Shown here in pieces: positions 9,150-19,912 of a DNA stretch of 64,000 bases. Source of the stretch: Chryseolinea serpens (GTDB lineage: Bacteria; Bacteroidota; Bacteroidia; Cytophagales; Cyclobacteriaceae); assembly GCF_900129725.1 (NCBI RefSeq), contig NZ_FQWQ01000004.1, positions 737,026 to 801,025 on the forward strand. The letters are read 5' to 3'. The notes beneath the pieces are model-generated. The model saw only the letters and a list, made by a program, of their open reading frames with translations, searched no databases and had not been told where the DNA came from. A program made the position numbers and the translations under genes. How positions within the stretch are numbered: the first letter of the stretch is position 1; every line of letters starts with the position of its first letter.

Positions 9150-10412
9150 ATGGCGTTTTCACAACGACTTCACGAGATCCGTACCGGCTTTTCCTCCAAC
9201 TTCTGGATCGCAAACACCCTCGAACTTTTCGAACGCATGGCTTTTTATGGCGCCAAAGCTGTGCTCGTCGTCTTCCTTGCCGATAGAGTTGGTCTGCACG
9301 AAGAGGCAGGAACATTGGCCGGTATCTTCTCCGGTCTGATTTTTTCTCTACCTATTGTTGCCGGTGTATTAGTAGATCGCTACGGGTTCAAGAAAACCCT
9401 GATGGCTTGCTTCTTCATTTTTTGTATCGGATACTTTCTCATCGGCTTGGCCGGCATGCAATTCGGAGAACCGATCGTGAGCGTCATCGGCAAAAAAGCT
9501 TATGCACTATCGGTGTTGATCCTCACGGCCATCGGCGGCTCGCTCATCAAGCCGTGCATCGTCGGCACCGTTGCAAAAACTACAAAGCCCGAAGCGAAAG
9601 GGTTGGGTTTTTCTGTCTACTATACTATGGCCAACATCGGCGGCGCGGTTGGGCCCATCGTTGCGCTGCAGGTGCGTGAAGATTGGGGCATCGAATATGT
9701 ATTGATCATGTCGTCGCTCACATCGTTTATGCTCTTTCTTGGCGCCTGGTTCTTTTATCGCGAGCCCGTGGACCACAACAACGAAGTGGTGGAGAAACGC
9801 ACGCTGGGCAAAGTCTTCGCCGACATGCTGCTGGTGTTTGCCAACTTCAGGTTCATGATTTTCCTGGTCATCTTTTCCGGTATCTGGATCATGTTCTGGC
9901 AGATCTTCTACCTCATCCCTTTTTATGCACCCAAGGTGTTGAACTTTACCGCGTTCGAATGGTTCGAAACCGTCGACGCAGCCTGCATCATTTTCCTAAC
10001 GGTACCGATGGCCGCACTCGTGAAAGAATGGAAGCCGATCACGGCCATGACCCTCGGTTTTATCTTCGCCAGCTTTGCCTGGATATTGATAGGAGCAGTG
10101 CCCACCGTATGGGCCACCGTTGCCGGCATAGCCTTGTACGCTTTGGGAGAGGCCACGCAAGCCCCACGTTTTTATGAATACGTGAGCAATCTCGCCCCGA
10201 AAGGGCAAACCGGTACTTACATGGGCTTTGCCTTCCTGCCGGTAGCCATCGGGTCGTTTTCCGCAGGGGCCGTTTCCGACTGGCTCCGCTTGAACTACCT
10301 GGATACGAACCCCGCATTAATGTGGTACATCGTGGCCGGTATTGGCTTCACATCAACCACGTTGATGATCCTCTACAATTTGTACCTGGCGCCAAAGCCC
10401 CAGGAATCCTGA
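9150..10412 (+). CDS. POT/PTR-family proton-coupled peptide transporter (MFS)
   Basis: 420 aa, about 12 predicted membrane helices, inner membrane. The first helix contains ELFERMAFYG, matching the ExxER proton-coupling motif followed by FYG that defines the POT family within the major facilitator superfamily. It is shorter than classical DtpA/PepT proteins (about 490-500 aa), so it belongs to a compact subgroup. Probable role: H+-driven uptake of di/tripeptides or related compounds. ATG at 9150; the next gene, an OPT transporter, starts 27 bases after the stop, suggesting one transcript for peptide uptake. Confidence 0.82.
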   Translation: MAFSQRLHEIRTGFSSNFWIANTLELFERMAFYGAKAVLVVFLADRVGLHEEAGTLAGIFSGLIFSLPIVAGVLVDRYGFKKTLMACFFIFCIGYFLIGLAGMQFGEPIVSVIGKKAYALSVLILTAIGGSLIKPCIVGTVAKTTKPEAKGLGFSVYYTMANIGGAVGPIVALQVREDWGIEYVLIMSSLTSFMLFLGAWFFYREPVDHNNEVVEKRTLGKVFADMLLVFANFRFMIFLVIFSGIWIMFWQIFYLIPFYAPKVLNFTAFEWFETVDAACIIFLTVPMAALVKEWKPITAMTLGFIFASFAWILIGAVPTVWATVAGIALYALGEATQAPRFYEYVSNLAPKGQTGTYMGFAFLPVAIGSFSAGAVSDWLRLNYLDTNPALMWYIVAGIGFTSTTLMILYNLYLAPKPQES

Positions 10413-10439
10413 CACCCGACTCATTAACCTAAACTTCCC

Positions 10440-12494
10440 ATGGAAGAAAATAAATCGTTCAAACCCTATGTACCGCCCGAAGCCAACGTAGCCGAGTTCA
10501 CCATTAAGTCGGTGGTGTTCGGCTCGCTCTTCGGTATTCTCTTCGGATCGTCCACCGTATACCTGGCCTTGAAAGCAGGCCTCACAGTGACGGCCTCTAT
10601 CCCCATCGCGGTGATCGCGATCACGCTGGGTCGGAAATTTTTGAAGACAACCATTCTCGAGAACAATATCATTCAAACCACGGGTTCGGCAGGGGAGTCC
10701 ATTGCGGCAGGTGTGGTGTTCACATTGCCTGGCTTTTTGTTTCTCTCGCCGGGACCCGATGGCAATAGCGTAGGCGATGCCTACTTCAATTACCTAACCA
10801 TTCTCATTCTGGCGGCCTTTGGCGGCATGTTGGGCACGTTGCTCATGATTCCCCTCCGGCGCTCGCTCATCGTGAAAGAACACGGCGTGTTGCCTTATCC
10901 CGAGGGCACGGCCTGTGCGTCGGTGCTGCAGGCAGGCGAGAAGGGTGGCGTGTTTGCGCAGACCGCTTTCTATGGCATGGGTGTGGCCATGGTCTATGCT
11001 ATTATGCAGAAGGTGTTCCACGTCATCGCCGAGACACCCGCTTTTGTTACCTCACAGGTCAACAAATACTGGCCCTCTGCCGCGACGCGCGGTGAGATCA
11101 CACCCGAATATCTCGGCGTAGGCTACATCATCGGTCCCCGCATTTCAGGCATCCTGGTGGCCGGCTCCGTACTGGCCTGGTGGGCGATGATCCCCTTGCT
11201 GGCGACCGTCGTGCCGCCGGATGCGGTAGCCGCCCAGTTGGTAAAGCTCGGCTACCTCGCCAATATCAACACGGCCGGTGGTGCAGGTTCCTGGGATCCT
11301 CAAACGCATACGTTCGGCAGCTATGCCGATGCCCTCTACCGCGCCTACATCCGTCAGATCGGCGCCGGTGCGGTGGCATCGGGCGGCTTCATCACCCTCA
11401 TCAAAACTATTCCCACCATCGTGAGCGCTTTTCGCGAAAGCGTAAGCTCCCTGAAAGAAAAAGGTGAAGGCGGCGTGTTGCGCACCGACCGCGACCTGTC
11501 GTTCAAAGTGGTGATCATCGGCACCGTGGCACTGGTATTGGTCACCTGCTTCTTGCCTTTCATCCCGGGCGAGAGCTTTGTTCAAAAACTGCTCATCGGC
11601 GTGCTGGTGATCGTCTTTGGATTTTTCTTCGTCACCGTTTCCAGTCGTATCGTTGGCCTGGTAGGAACCAGCAACAACCCCATCTCGGGCATGACCATCG
11701 CCACACTCATGGGCACGTGCCTCATCTTCACCAGCGTGGGTTGGACCGGAAAATTTTATGAACCATTGGCTTTGGTAGTGGGCGGCATGATTTGTATTGC
11801 CGCAGCCAATGCAGGCGGAACATCCCAGGACCTGAAGACGGGCTATATCGTGGGCGCGACCCCCAGATATCAACAGCTTGCATTGTTCATCGGTGCAATC
11901 GTGTCGTCAATTGCCATTGGCCTTGTCGTGAAAATCTTGGATACGCCCACAGCCGCCATGGTGGAGCAAGGCTTGAAGCACGCCATCGGTAGCGATACCT
12001 ATCCTGCACCGCAGGCTACCCTCATGGCTACCATCGACAAAGGCATTCTTGCTGCTGTCGGCGACGGCAGCCAGTCTGGTCTCGATTGGCAGTTCATCCT
12101 TGTCGGCGTCTTCATTTCCGTCACGCTTGAATTGTGCGGCATCAAGGCGCTGGCGTTTGCCATCGGGTTATACCTTCCCCTGGCCACCACGTTGCCCATT
12201 TTCGCAGGCGGCGCCTTGAAAGGCTACGTCGACTGGCGCGCTGAGCAAAAAGGAGAGAAAAAGGAAGAGGACGAATTGGGCAGAGCAAACCTCTTCTCGA
12301 CAGGTCTCATCGCGGGCGGCGCACTTACGGGTGTCATTGTTGCCATCCTTTCGGTTTTTGTGAGCGACATCGGCAAGCTTAGCCTGGAATCTTCTGTGGT
12401 CGCCCTGGTGGGCCATGGGGGCTATATGCTCATGGGCACCTTGTTCTTTGTCGGCATGATGGCGATGCTATATCGCCTTGCAGCGAAAAAATAG
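10440..12494 (+). CDS. OPT-family oligopeptide transporter
   Basis: 684 aa, about 14-16 hydrophobic segments, inner membrane. It matches the bacterial OPT superfamily: N-terminal YVPPEANVAEFTIKSVVFG, GSLFGILFG..., the conserved NPISGMT segment mid-protein and AFAIGLYLPLATTLPIF near the C-terminus. Family members carry oligopeptides or metal chelates. It is probably co-transcribed with the preceding POT gene. A very long hairpin follows it directly. Confidence 0.9.
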   Translation: MEENKSFKPYVPPEANVAEFTIKSVVFGSLFGILFGSSTVYLALKAGLTVTASIPIAVIAITLGRKFLKTTILENNIIQTTGSAGESIAAGVVFTLPGFLFLSPGPDGNSVGDAYFNYLTILILAAFGGMLGTLLMIPLRRSLIVKEHGVLPYPEGTACASVLQAGEKGGVFAQTAFYGMGVAMVYAIMQKVFHVIAETPAFVTSQVNKYWPSAATRGEITPEYLGVGYIIGPRISGILVAGSVLAWWAMIPLLATVVPPDAVAAQLVKLGYLANINTAGGAGSWDPQTHTFGSYADALYRAYIRQIGAGAVASGGFITLIKTIPTIVSAFRESVSSLKEKGEGGVLRTDRDLSFKVVIIGTVALVLVTCFLPFIPGESFVQKLLIGVLVIVFGFFFVTVSSRIVGLVGTSNNPISGMTIATLMGTCLIFTSVGWTGKFYEPLALVVGGMICIAAANAGGTSQDLKTGYIVGATPRYQQLALFIGAIVSSIAIGLVVKILDTPTAAMVEQGLKHAIGSDTYPAPQATLMATIDKGILAAVGDGSQSGLDWQFILVGVFISVTLELCGIKALAFAIGLYLPLATTLPIFAGGALKGYVDWRAEQKGEKKEEDELGRANLFSTGLIAGGALTGVIVAILSVFVSDIGKLSLESSVVALVGHGGYMLMGTLFFVGMMAMLYRLAAKK

Positions 12495-12509
12495 TACGAC
12501 GATTTATAA

Positions 12510-12565
12510 AAAATGCTATCCTGGAATTGCCCTCAACTATGAGGGCAATTCCAGGATAGCATTTT
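12510..12565. terminator. Bidirectional terminator, 26-bp perfect stem
   Basis: Arms 12510-12535 and 12540-12565 are perfectly complementary over 26 bp (core GCTATCCTGGAATTGCCC) around the loop ACTA, with A-run and T-run ends. It lies between the convergent OPT and fucosidase genes and can terminate both. The stem is unusually long for a simple terminator. Confidence 0.85.
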
Positions 12566-12583
12566 AGTTTTCGGTGTAACCGT

Positions 12584-14020
12584 TTATTCTTTGAAGGAAA
12601 GTACAGCAGCAGGATAATAACCGTTGGGATCTTTCACGGCGGGCAACGTCAGCGAAACGCCGTCGGCTGTTTTCGTCCACGATAAGGTGCGTCCCGTGCT
12701 GATTACTTTCAGCTTGGTTCCTTTTTTCGGTTGATGGCCTTTCCAGGAAACGGTGGTGGGAGCGGAGGTGATGTTTTTAAAACAGATCAGCGCATACATG
12801 GTGCCGTCCTTGCCCCGGGTGAAGAACGTGTCGCCATCGCGGAAGTGCTCTACACTTCGGGTGCCATAGATCCCTTCTCCATTCACCTTCAGCCAGTCGC
12901 CAATCTCTTTCAAACGCTGAACTTCCGCATCACCGATCGTTCCATCCGGCCGCGGGCCAACACCCAGCAACAGGCTGCCCCCTTTCGCCACCACCTCGAT
13001 CAGGTTGTGGACCACCGTCGCTGCCGATTTGTATTGATCATTCGGCACAAAGCCCCAGGCACCTCCCAGGGTGATGCAGCTTTCCCACGGCGTCTCCTGG
13101 CGGTTGGCTGGAATGCTTTGTTCGGGTGTCTGATAGTTTTCATAGGGGCCGTGCACGGTGCGGTCTACGATGAGCAGACCGGGTTGTTTCTCGCGGGCCA
13201 TCGTGGCAATGGCGGGCATGTCGATGTCCTGGCTCCACGCCGGGATGGCGGCACCCCAGGCACGCACTTCGTCGTTCACGGTCTCGAGTGGTCTCACCCA
13301 GCCGCCGTCAAGCCACAGGATGTCGATCTTGTTGTAGTCGGTCATCAACTCGCCGATCTGAGCTTTTGTATAGGATTTGAATTTGTTCCACCGCCAGGGA
13401 TTGGTGCGGATGTCGTAGTTGTTGTTGCGGTCGGCGGTGGCATAGCGGGGCCACCAGTAGTATTCCGAGTGCCAGTCGGGTTTGGAGAAATAGGCGCCGA
13501 TCATGAAATCTTGTTTCCGGAAGGCGTTAAACACTTCCTTGGCCACATTGGCCTTGGGATGGTCGGCAAATGGCCCGGCCGTTATTTTGAAGTCCGTCTG
13601 GTGGGTGTCGAACATGCAAAAGCCGTCGTGGTGTTTGGTGGTGAAGACCAGGTAGCGCATGCCGGCCGCCTTGGCCGCCAGTGCCCATTGATCGGGGTTG
13701 AACTGACGGGGATTGAATTTATCCTTCATTCCCCAATACCACGTCTTAAATCCATCGTAGGTCATGGTGCTGTCGCGGGTTATCCACGGCTCCGAACACA
13801 ACCCCCACGATTCAATGATGCCCGGCACGGCATAAAGCCCCCAGTGAATGATGATGCCAAACTTGAGATCGCGCCAGGCTTCGAGTTTCTTTTTGACCAA
13901 CGAGTCTGTTGGCCATTCATATTCTTTCGATTGCTGGTGAATATTGCCCTGGCCAATCGCCGGACAGGCAAAGAAGGTCAGCAGTATCACCACTGCCGGG
14001 AGCTTGCGAAAAATGATCAT
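12584..14020 (-). CDS. Secreted GH29 alpha-L-fucosidase
   Basis: 478 aa with a signal peptide or lipoprotein-like leader (FACPAIGQG, residues 17-25). GH29 hallmarks: KFGIIIHWGLYAVPG with His59, TTKHHDGFCMFD (His130-131) and DILWLDGGW, whose Asp238 is the expected catalytic nucleophile. Retaining hydrolysis of terminal alpha-L-fucose from glycans, in the periplasm or outside the cell. The catalytic domain is followed by a short beta-rich C-terminal region. It is not part of a SusCD locus here; both neighbours point away or are unrelated. Confidence 0.92.
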   Translation of the reverse strand: MIIFRKLPAVVILLTFFACPAIGQGNIHQQSKEYEWPTDSLVKKKLEAWRDLKFGIIIHWGLYAVPGIIESWGLCSEPWITRDSTMTYDGFKTWYWGMKDKFNPRQFNPDQWALAAKAAGMRYLVFTTKHHDGFCMFDTHQTDFKITAGPFADHPKANVAKEVFNAFRKQDFMIGAYFSKPDWHSEYYWWPRYATADRNNNYDIRTNPWRWNKFKSYTKAQIGELMTDYNKIDILWLDGGWVRPLETVNDEVRAWGAAIPAWSQDIDMPAIATMAREKQPGLLIVDRTVHGPYENYQTPEQSIPANRQETPWESCITLGGAWGFVPNDQYKSAATVVHNLIEVVAKGGSLLLGVGPRPDGTIGDAEVQRLKEIGDWLKVNGEGIYGTRSVEHFRDGDTFFTRGKDGTMYALICFKNITSAPTTVSWKGHQPKKGTKLKVISTGRTLSWTKTADGVSLTLPAVKDPNGYYPAAVLSFKE

Positions 14021-14057
14021 AGGTTTTTTTGAGGAATTAAAAGCAAAGGTAATAAAA

Positions 14058-14081
14058 AGGCTGACCCAATGGGATCAGCCT
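14058..14081 (-). terminator. Terminator for the minus-strand gene pair at 14.3-15.2 kb
   Basis: AGGCTGA (14058-14064) pairs with TCAGCCT (14075-14081), with an inner CCC/GGG; the plus-strand A-run at 14054-14058 gives the U-run on the minus strand. The rest of the 287-base gap (14021-14307) shows nothing recognisable. Confidence 0.7.
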
Positions 14082-14307
14082 CGGTTACGGGGATTGGTCT
14101 TTTGTAATGGATCAGACCTGGGCGAGCCGCCATCGCCGACTTTACCTCATCCACGGCAGATGGCAGCTCTCAGGTCCATTTAATGAACGTTATGACTACT
14201 CAAGTATAGCGCTCATCACTGCAATGAATTTGCAGTCATCAAAATATTTTCAAAAACAGGATAATTTTTTCTATGGGAAAAGATCAGCGCGGGAAAATGA
14301 GGGCCAA

Positions 14308-14823
14308 TCAAAGCATGGAAAGGAATTCTATGCGATGCAACACCTGTCCGGAAGTCTTGCTAACGAGGAGGGTATGCCTCCAGGGGGCTTTGATGCATTC
14401 ATACGCCTCAACGTTTTGGCTAAGTGCCCGCCAGAAGAAGTCGCCATACTGCAATTCGGTGGGGGAGAGGCCGGCATATTCGCGCCGCAGGGTAGCCGTT
14501 GCAACGGGACGGCACAGCGTATCGGCAAGTTTGCTGTTCTTCGAAAAAGGCAGCGTTGCAATCGTGTTCAGCGTGACGTCCGTCGCCGCGGGATAAGCAA
14601 AGTAACTTACCGCATGACCGTCGATATATTGGACCTTGACACCGGTCACATCCGACAAGCCAAGCGCCGTCATTGCCTTTTGTGGAAGGCTGTCGCGGAG
14701 CGAAACGGCCAGGGCTATGGGCAGTCTTTCTCCAGCCGCGACACCGTCGCCCAGGTTGGCTGGTTTCTGACACGCGAGAAAACAGAAGAGTAGAAATCCC
14801 TGAAAGAGCAGACAGGTTTTCAT
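14308..14823 (-). CDS. Hypothetical lipoprotein
   Basis: 171 aa. An N-terminal hydrophobic stretch ends in a lipobox (CFLAC, Cys18), so it is probably an outer- or inner-membrane lipoprotein. No known domain is recognised; the body has a mixed alpha/beta composition. Its start codon overlaps the stop of the preceding minus-strand gene in an ATGA arrangement, which supports both the start and translational coupling. Confidence 0.7.
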   Translation of the reverse strand: MKTCLLFQGFLLFCFLACQKPANLGDGVAAGERLPIALAVSLRDSLPQKAMTALGLSDVTGVKVQYIDGHAVSYFAYPAATDVTLNTIATLPFSKNSKLADTLCRPVATATLRREYAGLSPTELQYGDFFWRALSQNVEAYECIKAPWRHTLLVSKTSGQVLHRIEFLSML

Positions 14824-15224
14824 AAAAGGCTTTTGGCCGCGTGGTGGTCGATCACTTTCTTCAACGCCTCCAACGCTTTGGTCTCCGCCTGGTCCACCTT
14901 GCCGTCGGCCTGCATGATCTCGTAAAGATCGGCATACATATCGTTGCTCACCGTGGCCCCGGGGTCGCCGCTAAAATGGCGAAACGATTCTTCGATCACA
15001 CCGCCCAGGGACGACCGGTCCAGGGCATTGTATTCGCGCAGGGCGGTATACAGTTTCCGCTCGATGTCGGTGCCCTCCGGGAACAGACTTTTCATTTTGG
15101 TCTTGATGGCCGCCAACTCGTTGGGATCGTAGCTGTCGTCGGCATGCGACATGTGGACATAGAGGAAGAGAATGAAGTCACTAAAGGTCTTGTGAAGCAG
15201 CATAGACATGGAGTTGAACCCCAA
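14820..15224 (-). CDS. TerB-like small helical protein
   Basis: 134 aa, no signal peptide, largely helical. The segment LYEIMQADGKVDQAETKALEALKKV resembles the acidic D-G-x-x-x-x-E motif of TerB/DjlA-N (tellurite-resistance B-like) domains, which bind metal and are found in stress-related proteins. An in-frame Met at about residue 25 (MSHADDSYDPNE) could be the true start, since the first 24 residues are hydrophobic and atypical for the family. It is co-directional and overlapping with the downstream lipoprotein gene. Confidence 0.6.
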   Translation of the reverse strand: MGFNSMSMLLHKTFSDFILFLYVHMSHADDSYDPNELAAIKTKMKSLFPEGTDIERKLYTALREYNALDRSSLGGVIEESFRHFSGDPGATVSNDMYADLYEIMQADGKVDQAETKALEALKKVIDHHAAKSLL

Positions 15225-15278
15225 AATAGCAAAAAATCAAATCACCTGTATACTGGATGCATACCGTGAGCGGGCTCG

Positions 15279-15304
15279 CCCGCCGAAGCCTTGGCGAAGG
15301 CGGG
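15279..15304. repeat. REP-like palindromic element
   Basis: CCCGCC (15279-15284) and GGCGGG (15299-15304) bracket GAAGCCTTGGCGAA. One of several dispersed copies of the pattern CCCGCC-GAAGCTTTAGCGAA-GGCGGG in this window (also 17531, 29837, 29931, 34238). Confidence 0.75.
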
Positions 15305-15310
15305 TAAATA

Positions 15311-15344
15311 AAAAAAGGCCTCGCCCATAGACGAAGCCTTTTTT
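15311..15344 (-). terminator. Terminator of groES-groEL
   Basis: AAAAAAGGCCTCG (15311-15323) pairs with CGAAGCCTTTTTT (15332-15344) with one mismatch, about 47 bases past the groEL stop. Confidence 0.8.
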
Positions 15345-15390
15345 ATGGAGACTCTTCGCACTCCCTTTTCGGGGAGCCTTCGAGAATGGA

Positions 15391-17336
<1,946 letters not shown>

Positions 17337-17433
17337 ATCTCTAATGGTTTAAAAGGTTAACAAATTTGACTCTTTCCGCTTGTCACCTATCGTGCCAAAG
17401 CGAAAAGTGACGCGAATTACGACTAATTTTTTT

Positions 17434-17447
17434 ACATACTGTCAGGT
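17434..17447 (-). promoter_or_regulatory. CTGACA-type motif upstream of groES
   Basis: Plus-strand ACATACTGTCAGGT (minus strand ACCTGACAGTATGT), about 100 bases upstream of the groES start. Twelve of 14 bases are shared with the element upstream of miaB (23333-23346). It may be a stress-promoter or regulator site; the shared sequence is seen, the function is inferred. Confidence 0.45.
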
Positions 17448-17530
17448 TTTACCCTGTATTTCGACGGGAGCGCTGTCAGTCAATCGTTGGAAATAGCCAG
17501 GTTGGCAGGCCGGCCCGCTTGCCCGCTTCG

Positions 17531-17573
17531 CCCGCCATAGCTTTAGCGACGGCGGGCCATAGCTTTAGCGACG
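17531..17573. repeat. REP-like palindrome with extra half copy
   Basis: CCCGCC-ATAGCTTTAGCGAC-GGCGGG at 17531-17556, with CATAGCTTTAGCGACG repeated at 17558-17573. It sits in the 372-base gap between divergent groES and the 238-aa gene, which otherwise shows only the CTGACA-type motif and no gene. Confidence 0.8.
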
Positions 17574-17708
17574 ACAGCACCGACGTCCCTTTTTGGGCGG
17601 CTTCCATACCCATCGCACGAATGTGCTTTCCGTCTCCGGATACCGCTTTTTTTAAGTTGTGACCCATTTGCGGAATCACTAAATTGGTAGTACTGAAGCT
17701 GCGCTGAT

Positions 17709-18425
17709 ATGGAAAAACTATCGAAAGACTGGCTGACCCAGGGATTGATCGACTTCGAATACAAGAAATACGTGCTGATGGCCTATCTCCAGACCGTGAA
17801 AAACTCTTTCGGGAAAGTAGAGCTTTACCCGTTCCTGGCCGACCTCGTCTTTCATTACCGCAACCTGGTGGCCCTCAAGGAGAACAAGACCCTGTTTCGC
17901 GAATCGTTCCCGAAAGAGCTTTCCGTGGAGGAATTGAAAAAACTCGAGTTGCGCTACCGCGAGATCATCGAAGACGACGCCATCATGGTGGAACTGGAGT
18001 CCATCATCAATTTCGCCCTGCCCCAGATCCGCGACTCGCTGCAGGAAGGCTCGGTGATCTATGAATATGTGGAATCGCAATGCGAGATCTCACCCGTGGG
18101 CGTAACCCCGCTCTATGCCAAAGAGGGCTATCTGTTCGTGACCCAGCCACCGGAAAAGGAAACCCACATCTACCGCTACCAAATGAGCATTTTCGAGGAC
18201 AGCCAGGAACAACTGAGAAGCCTCAACACACAGTTTATCGACCGCGTGGAGAAAAGCACCGTGAATACGTACGAGCGCCTCAAATTGGACCTGATCCGCA
18301 AATTCAGGGACCTGCCCAACCCGGCAGCCTACCTCATCCTGGCCCGCATGAAATTCCCGTTCTCCGAAACCCTCATGCCCGTGGCCAAAAGATTGTTCGT
18401 AAAACACATTTCAGAGGCGGCCTGA
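17709..18425 (+). CDS. Conserved hypothetical protein
   Basis: 238 aa, no signal peptide or membrane segment, rich in Glu, Leu and aromatic residues, mostly helical. It begins MEKLSKDWLTQGLIDFEYKK. I recognise no catalytic motif. Similar length-conserved proteins occur next to chaperonin or secG loci in Cytophagales (from memory, not checked). ATG at 17709; a bidirectional terminator directly follows. Confidence 0.75.
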   Translation: MEKLSKDWLTQGLIDFEYKKYVLMAYLQTVKNSFGKVELYPFLADLVFHYRNLVALKENKTLFRESFPKELSVEELKKLELRYREIIEDDAIMVELESIINFALPQIRDSLQEGSVIYEYVESQCEISPVGVTPLYAKEGYLFVTQPPEKETHIYRYQMSIFEDSQEQLRSLNTQFIDRVEKSTVNTYERLKLDLIRKFRDLPNPAAYLILARMKFPFSETLMPVAKRLFVKHISEAA

Positions 18426-18449
18426 TCGCCGCTTTGCTTGATGGCAAAT

Positions 18450-18478
18450 AAAAAAGGCTGCTTTTGGCAGCCTTTTTT
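18450..18478. terminator. Bidirectional terminator
   Basis: GGCTGC (18456-18461) and GCAGCC (18467-18472) around TTTTG, flanked by six A and six T. It serves the plus-strand 238-aa gene and minus-strand secG, which converge here. Confidence 0.88.
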
Positions 18479-18500
18479 GATATGATGGGGTTGATAATTC

Positions 18501-18857
18501 TTATTTGGCAGAATCTGACGCCGCCGGTGCACCAGCGCTGGTCGAATCCAGGTTCAGGCTGGGCGTTTGAGGGGCCGGAGCCGCTTGCTGGCCTGCGCGA
18601 TCCAAAAGATCGTTAGACGAGCCGCCTGCCGAAGGGGTGATGAAGTTGGTAGCCAGGGAAAGCACCATGATGCCGATAATGAACGACCAGGTGAGTTTCT
18701 CCAAAAGATCGCCTGTTTTCTTTACGCCGATAATGTTACTGGCCGTAGAACCGCCAAACTGGCTGGTCAATCCACCGCCTTTGGAATTTTGGGCCAGGAT
18801 CACCAACACCAACAGAACTGCAAAAAGAATGATCAGAGAGATAACAAGCGTGTACAT
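18501..18857 (-). CDS. secG: Preprotein translocase subunit SecG
   Basis: 118 aa. Two membrane helices (about 1-22 and 53-72) around the conserved loop AQNSKGGGLTSQFGGS. The C-terminal Ala/Pro/Ser-rich tail (about residues 80-118) is typical of Bacteroidota SecG. Inner-membrane accessory subunit of SecYEG. Last gene of the miaB operon, starting 2 bases after the stop of the 339-aa gene. Confidence 0.95.
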   Translation of the reverse strand: MYTLVISLIILFAVLLVLVILAQNSKGGGLTSQFGGSTASNIIGVKKTGDLLEKLTWSFIIGIMVLSLATNFITPSAGGSSNDLLDRAGQQAAPAPQTPSLNLDSTSAGAPAASDSAK

Positions 18858-18859
18858 GG

Positions 18860-19879
18860 CTAATTTTTTAATTCCTCAATTTGAGCCGCAAAGTAAGCCT
18901 TTTTTTGTGGAAACTTCCAAATCAGCTTCTTCAAAACCTCGATGGCCTTGTCTTTTTTACCTTGTTTTAGCAGAATATCGACCAACGTTTCTGACACGAT
19001 ATTGTCGCTGAATTCCCCTGTTTTTATGGTGCTGAGGTCGCCCGAAGCGATGTTCGTGGGCTTGTCCTTGGCGTTGCTGATGGAGGGCTGGGTTTTGATA
19101 AACTGATCGATCATCTCCAACTGCTCCTTTTGTTTTTCGCTCTCGGGCTCGATCGTTTCTTTCGTGCTGGCAATCTCCTCAATGATATCCTCGCCCGGAT
19201 TATCTCGTTTTTTTTTCACGGGCGGCCGCGGCTCAACGGCCGGCGGGTTGGGTTGCTGGCGCTGGGCTTCCAGGGCCTTGGCCAGCTCGATGATGCGTTC
19301 TTTCTTGGTTTTGGGTGGTTCTTCGAGCGCTTTCGCCAGTTCGACGATCCGTTCCTTTTTTGATTTGGAAAGGTCCCGGTGAAACGACACTGGGAGTGGC
19401 GGCTCCGTTTTGGTGGGTTTTGACTTTTCCTTTTCTGGTGTGGCGACCGCTTTGGTCTTGCCCTCGATGAACAAGGCCTCGAAGTTTTGCTTCAATTCAT
19501 GCAGCTTCTCCAGGTCGTGCATCACCTCATCGGCCACCGAATCGGGGTCGAAATCATCTGGCGGCGCCACCGGGGTGGGGGCCGTCATAACGGAAGCGGC
19601 CTCGCTGATAGCGGAGGAAAGCCTTGCCGATTTCACCACCGACAGATGGTCGGCCTGCATCACTTCCTTCAACACGCCACGGTCGGCCGCATACACGGCT
19701 GCCAGTTGCAATTCCTGGGTCTGTGTGCTGAATCCCTGCTCTTTACAAAGCCGTGCCGACAGCGTGTGGAGTACCTGGCTGTAGGGGAAGGCCTCCTTCA
19801 GCATGAGCACCGCCTGGGCTTCTTCCGCCGTACTTTCAGGGTAGCGTTCCAGTAATTTTATGAAGGTTTCTTTTTCCAC
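18860..19879 (-). CDS. Conserved hypothetical protein with Lys/Glu-rich repeat and C-terminal TPR-like helices
   Basis: 339 aa, no signal peptide. An N-terminal helical part (about 1-95) is followed by a low-complexity Pro/Lys/Glu linker in which the unit KKERI(V/I)ELAKALE occurs twice (about residues 175-205). The C-terminus (LVDILLKQGKKDKAIEVLKK ...) looks like one TPR-type helical pair. It lies between lptE and secG in one operon, so an envelope-biogenesis role is possible by context only. The start lies 33 bases after the lptE stop. Confidence 0.75.
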   Translation of the reverse strand: MEKETFIKLLERYPESTAEEAQAVLMLKEAFPYSQVLHTLSARLCKEQGFSTQTQELQLAAVYAADRGVLKEVMQADHLSVVKSARLSSAISEAASVMTAPTPVAPPDDFDPDSVADEVMHDLEKLHELKQNFEALFIEGKTKAVATPEKEKSKPTKTEPPLPVSFHRDLSKSKKERIVELAKALEEPPKTKKERIIELAKALEAQRQQPNPPAVEPRPPVKKKRDNPGEDIIEEIASTKETIEPESEKQKEQLEMIDQFIKTQPSISNAKDKPTNIASGDLSTIKTGEFSDNIVSETLVDILLKQGKKDKAIEVLKKLIWKFPQKKAYFAAQIEELKN

Positions 19880-19912
19880 GGTTGGGGTGCCTTAGGGTAA
19901 AAATAGTAAAAT

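Noticed and set aside
17337..17460. CIRCE/HrcA operator at groES
   Set aside because: No TTAGCACTC-N9-GAGTGCTAA inverted repeat is present; only a CTGACA-type motif was seen.
17476..17679. Minus-strand frames overlapping the REP-like element
   Set aside because: Their sequence is produced by the palindromic repeat; no known protein resemblance.
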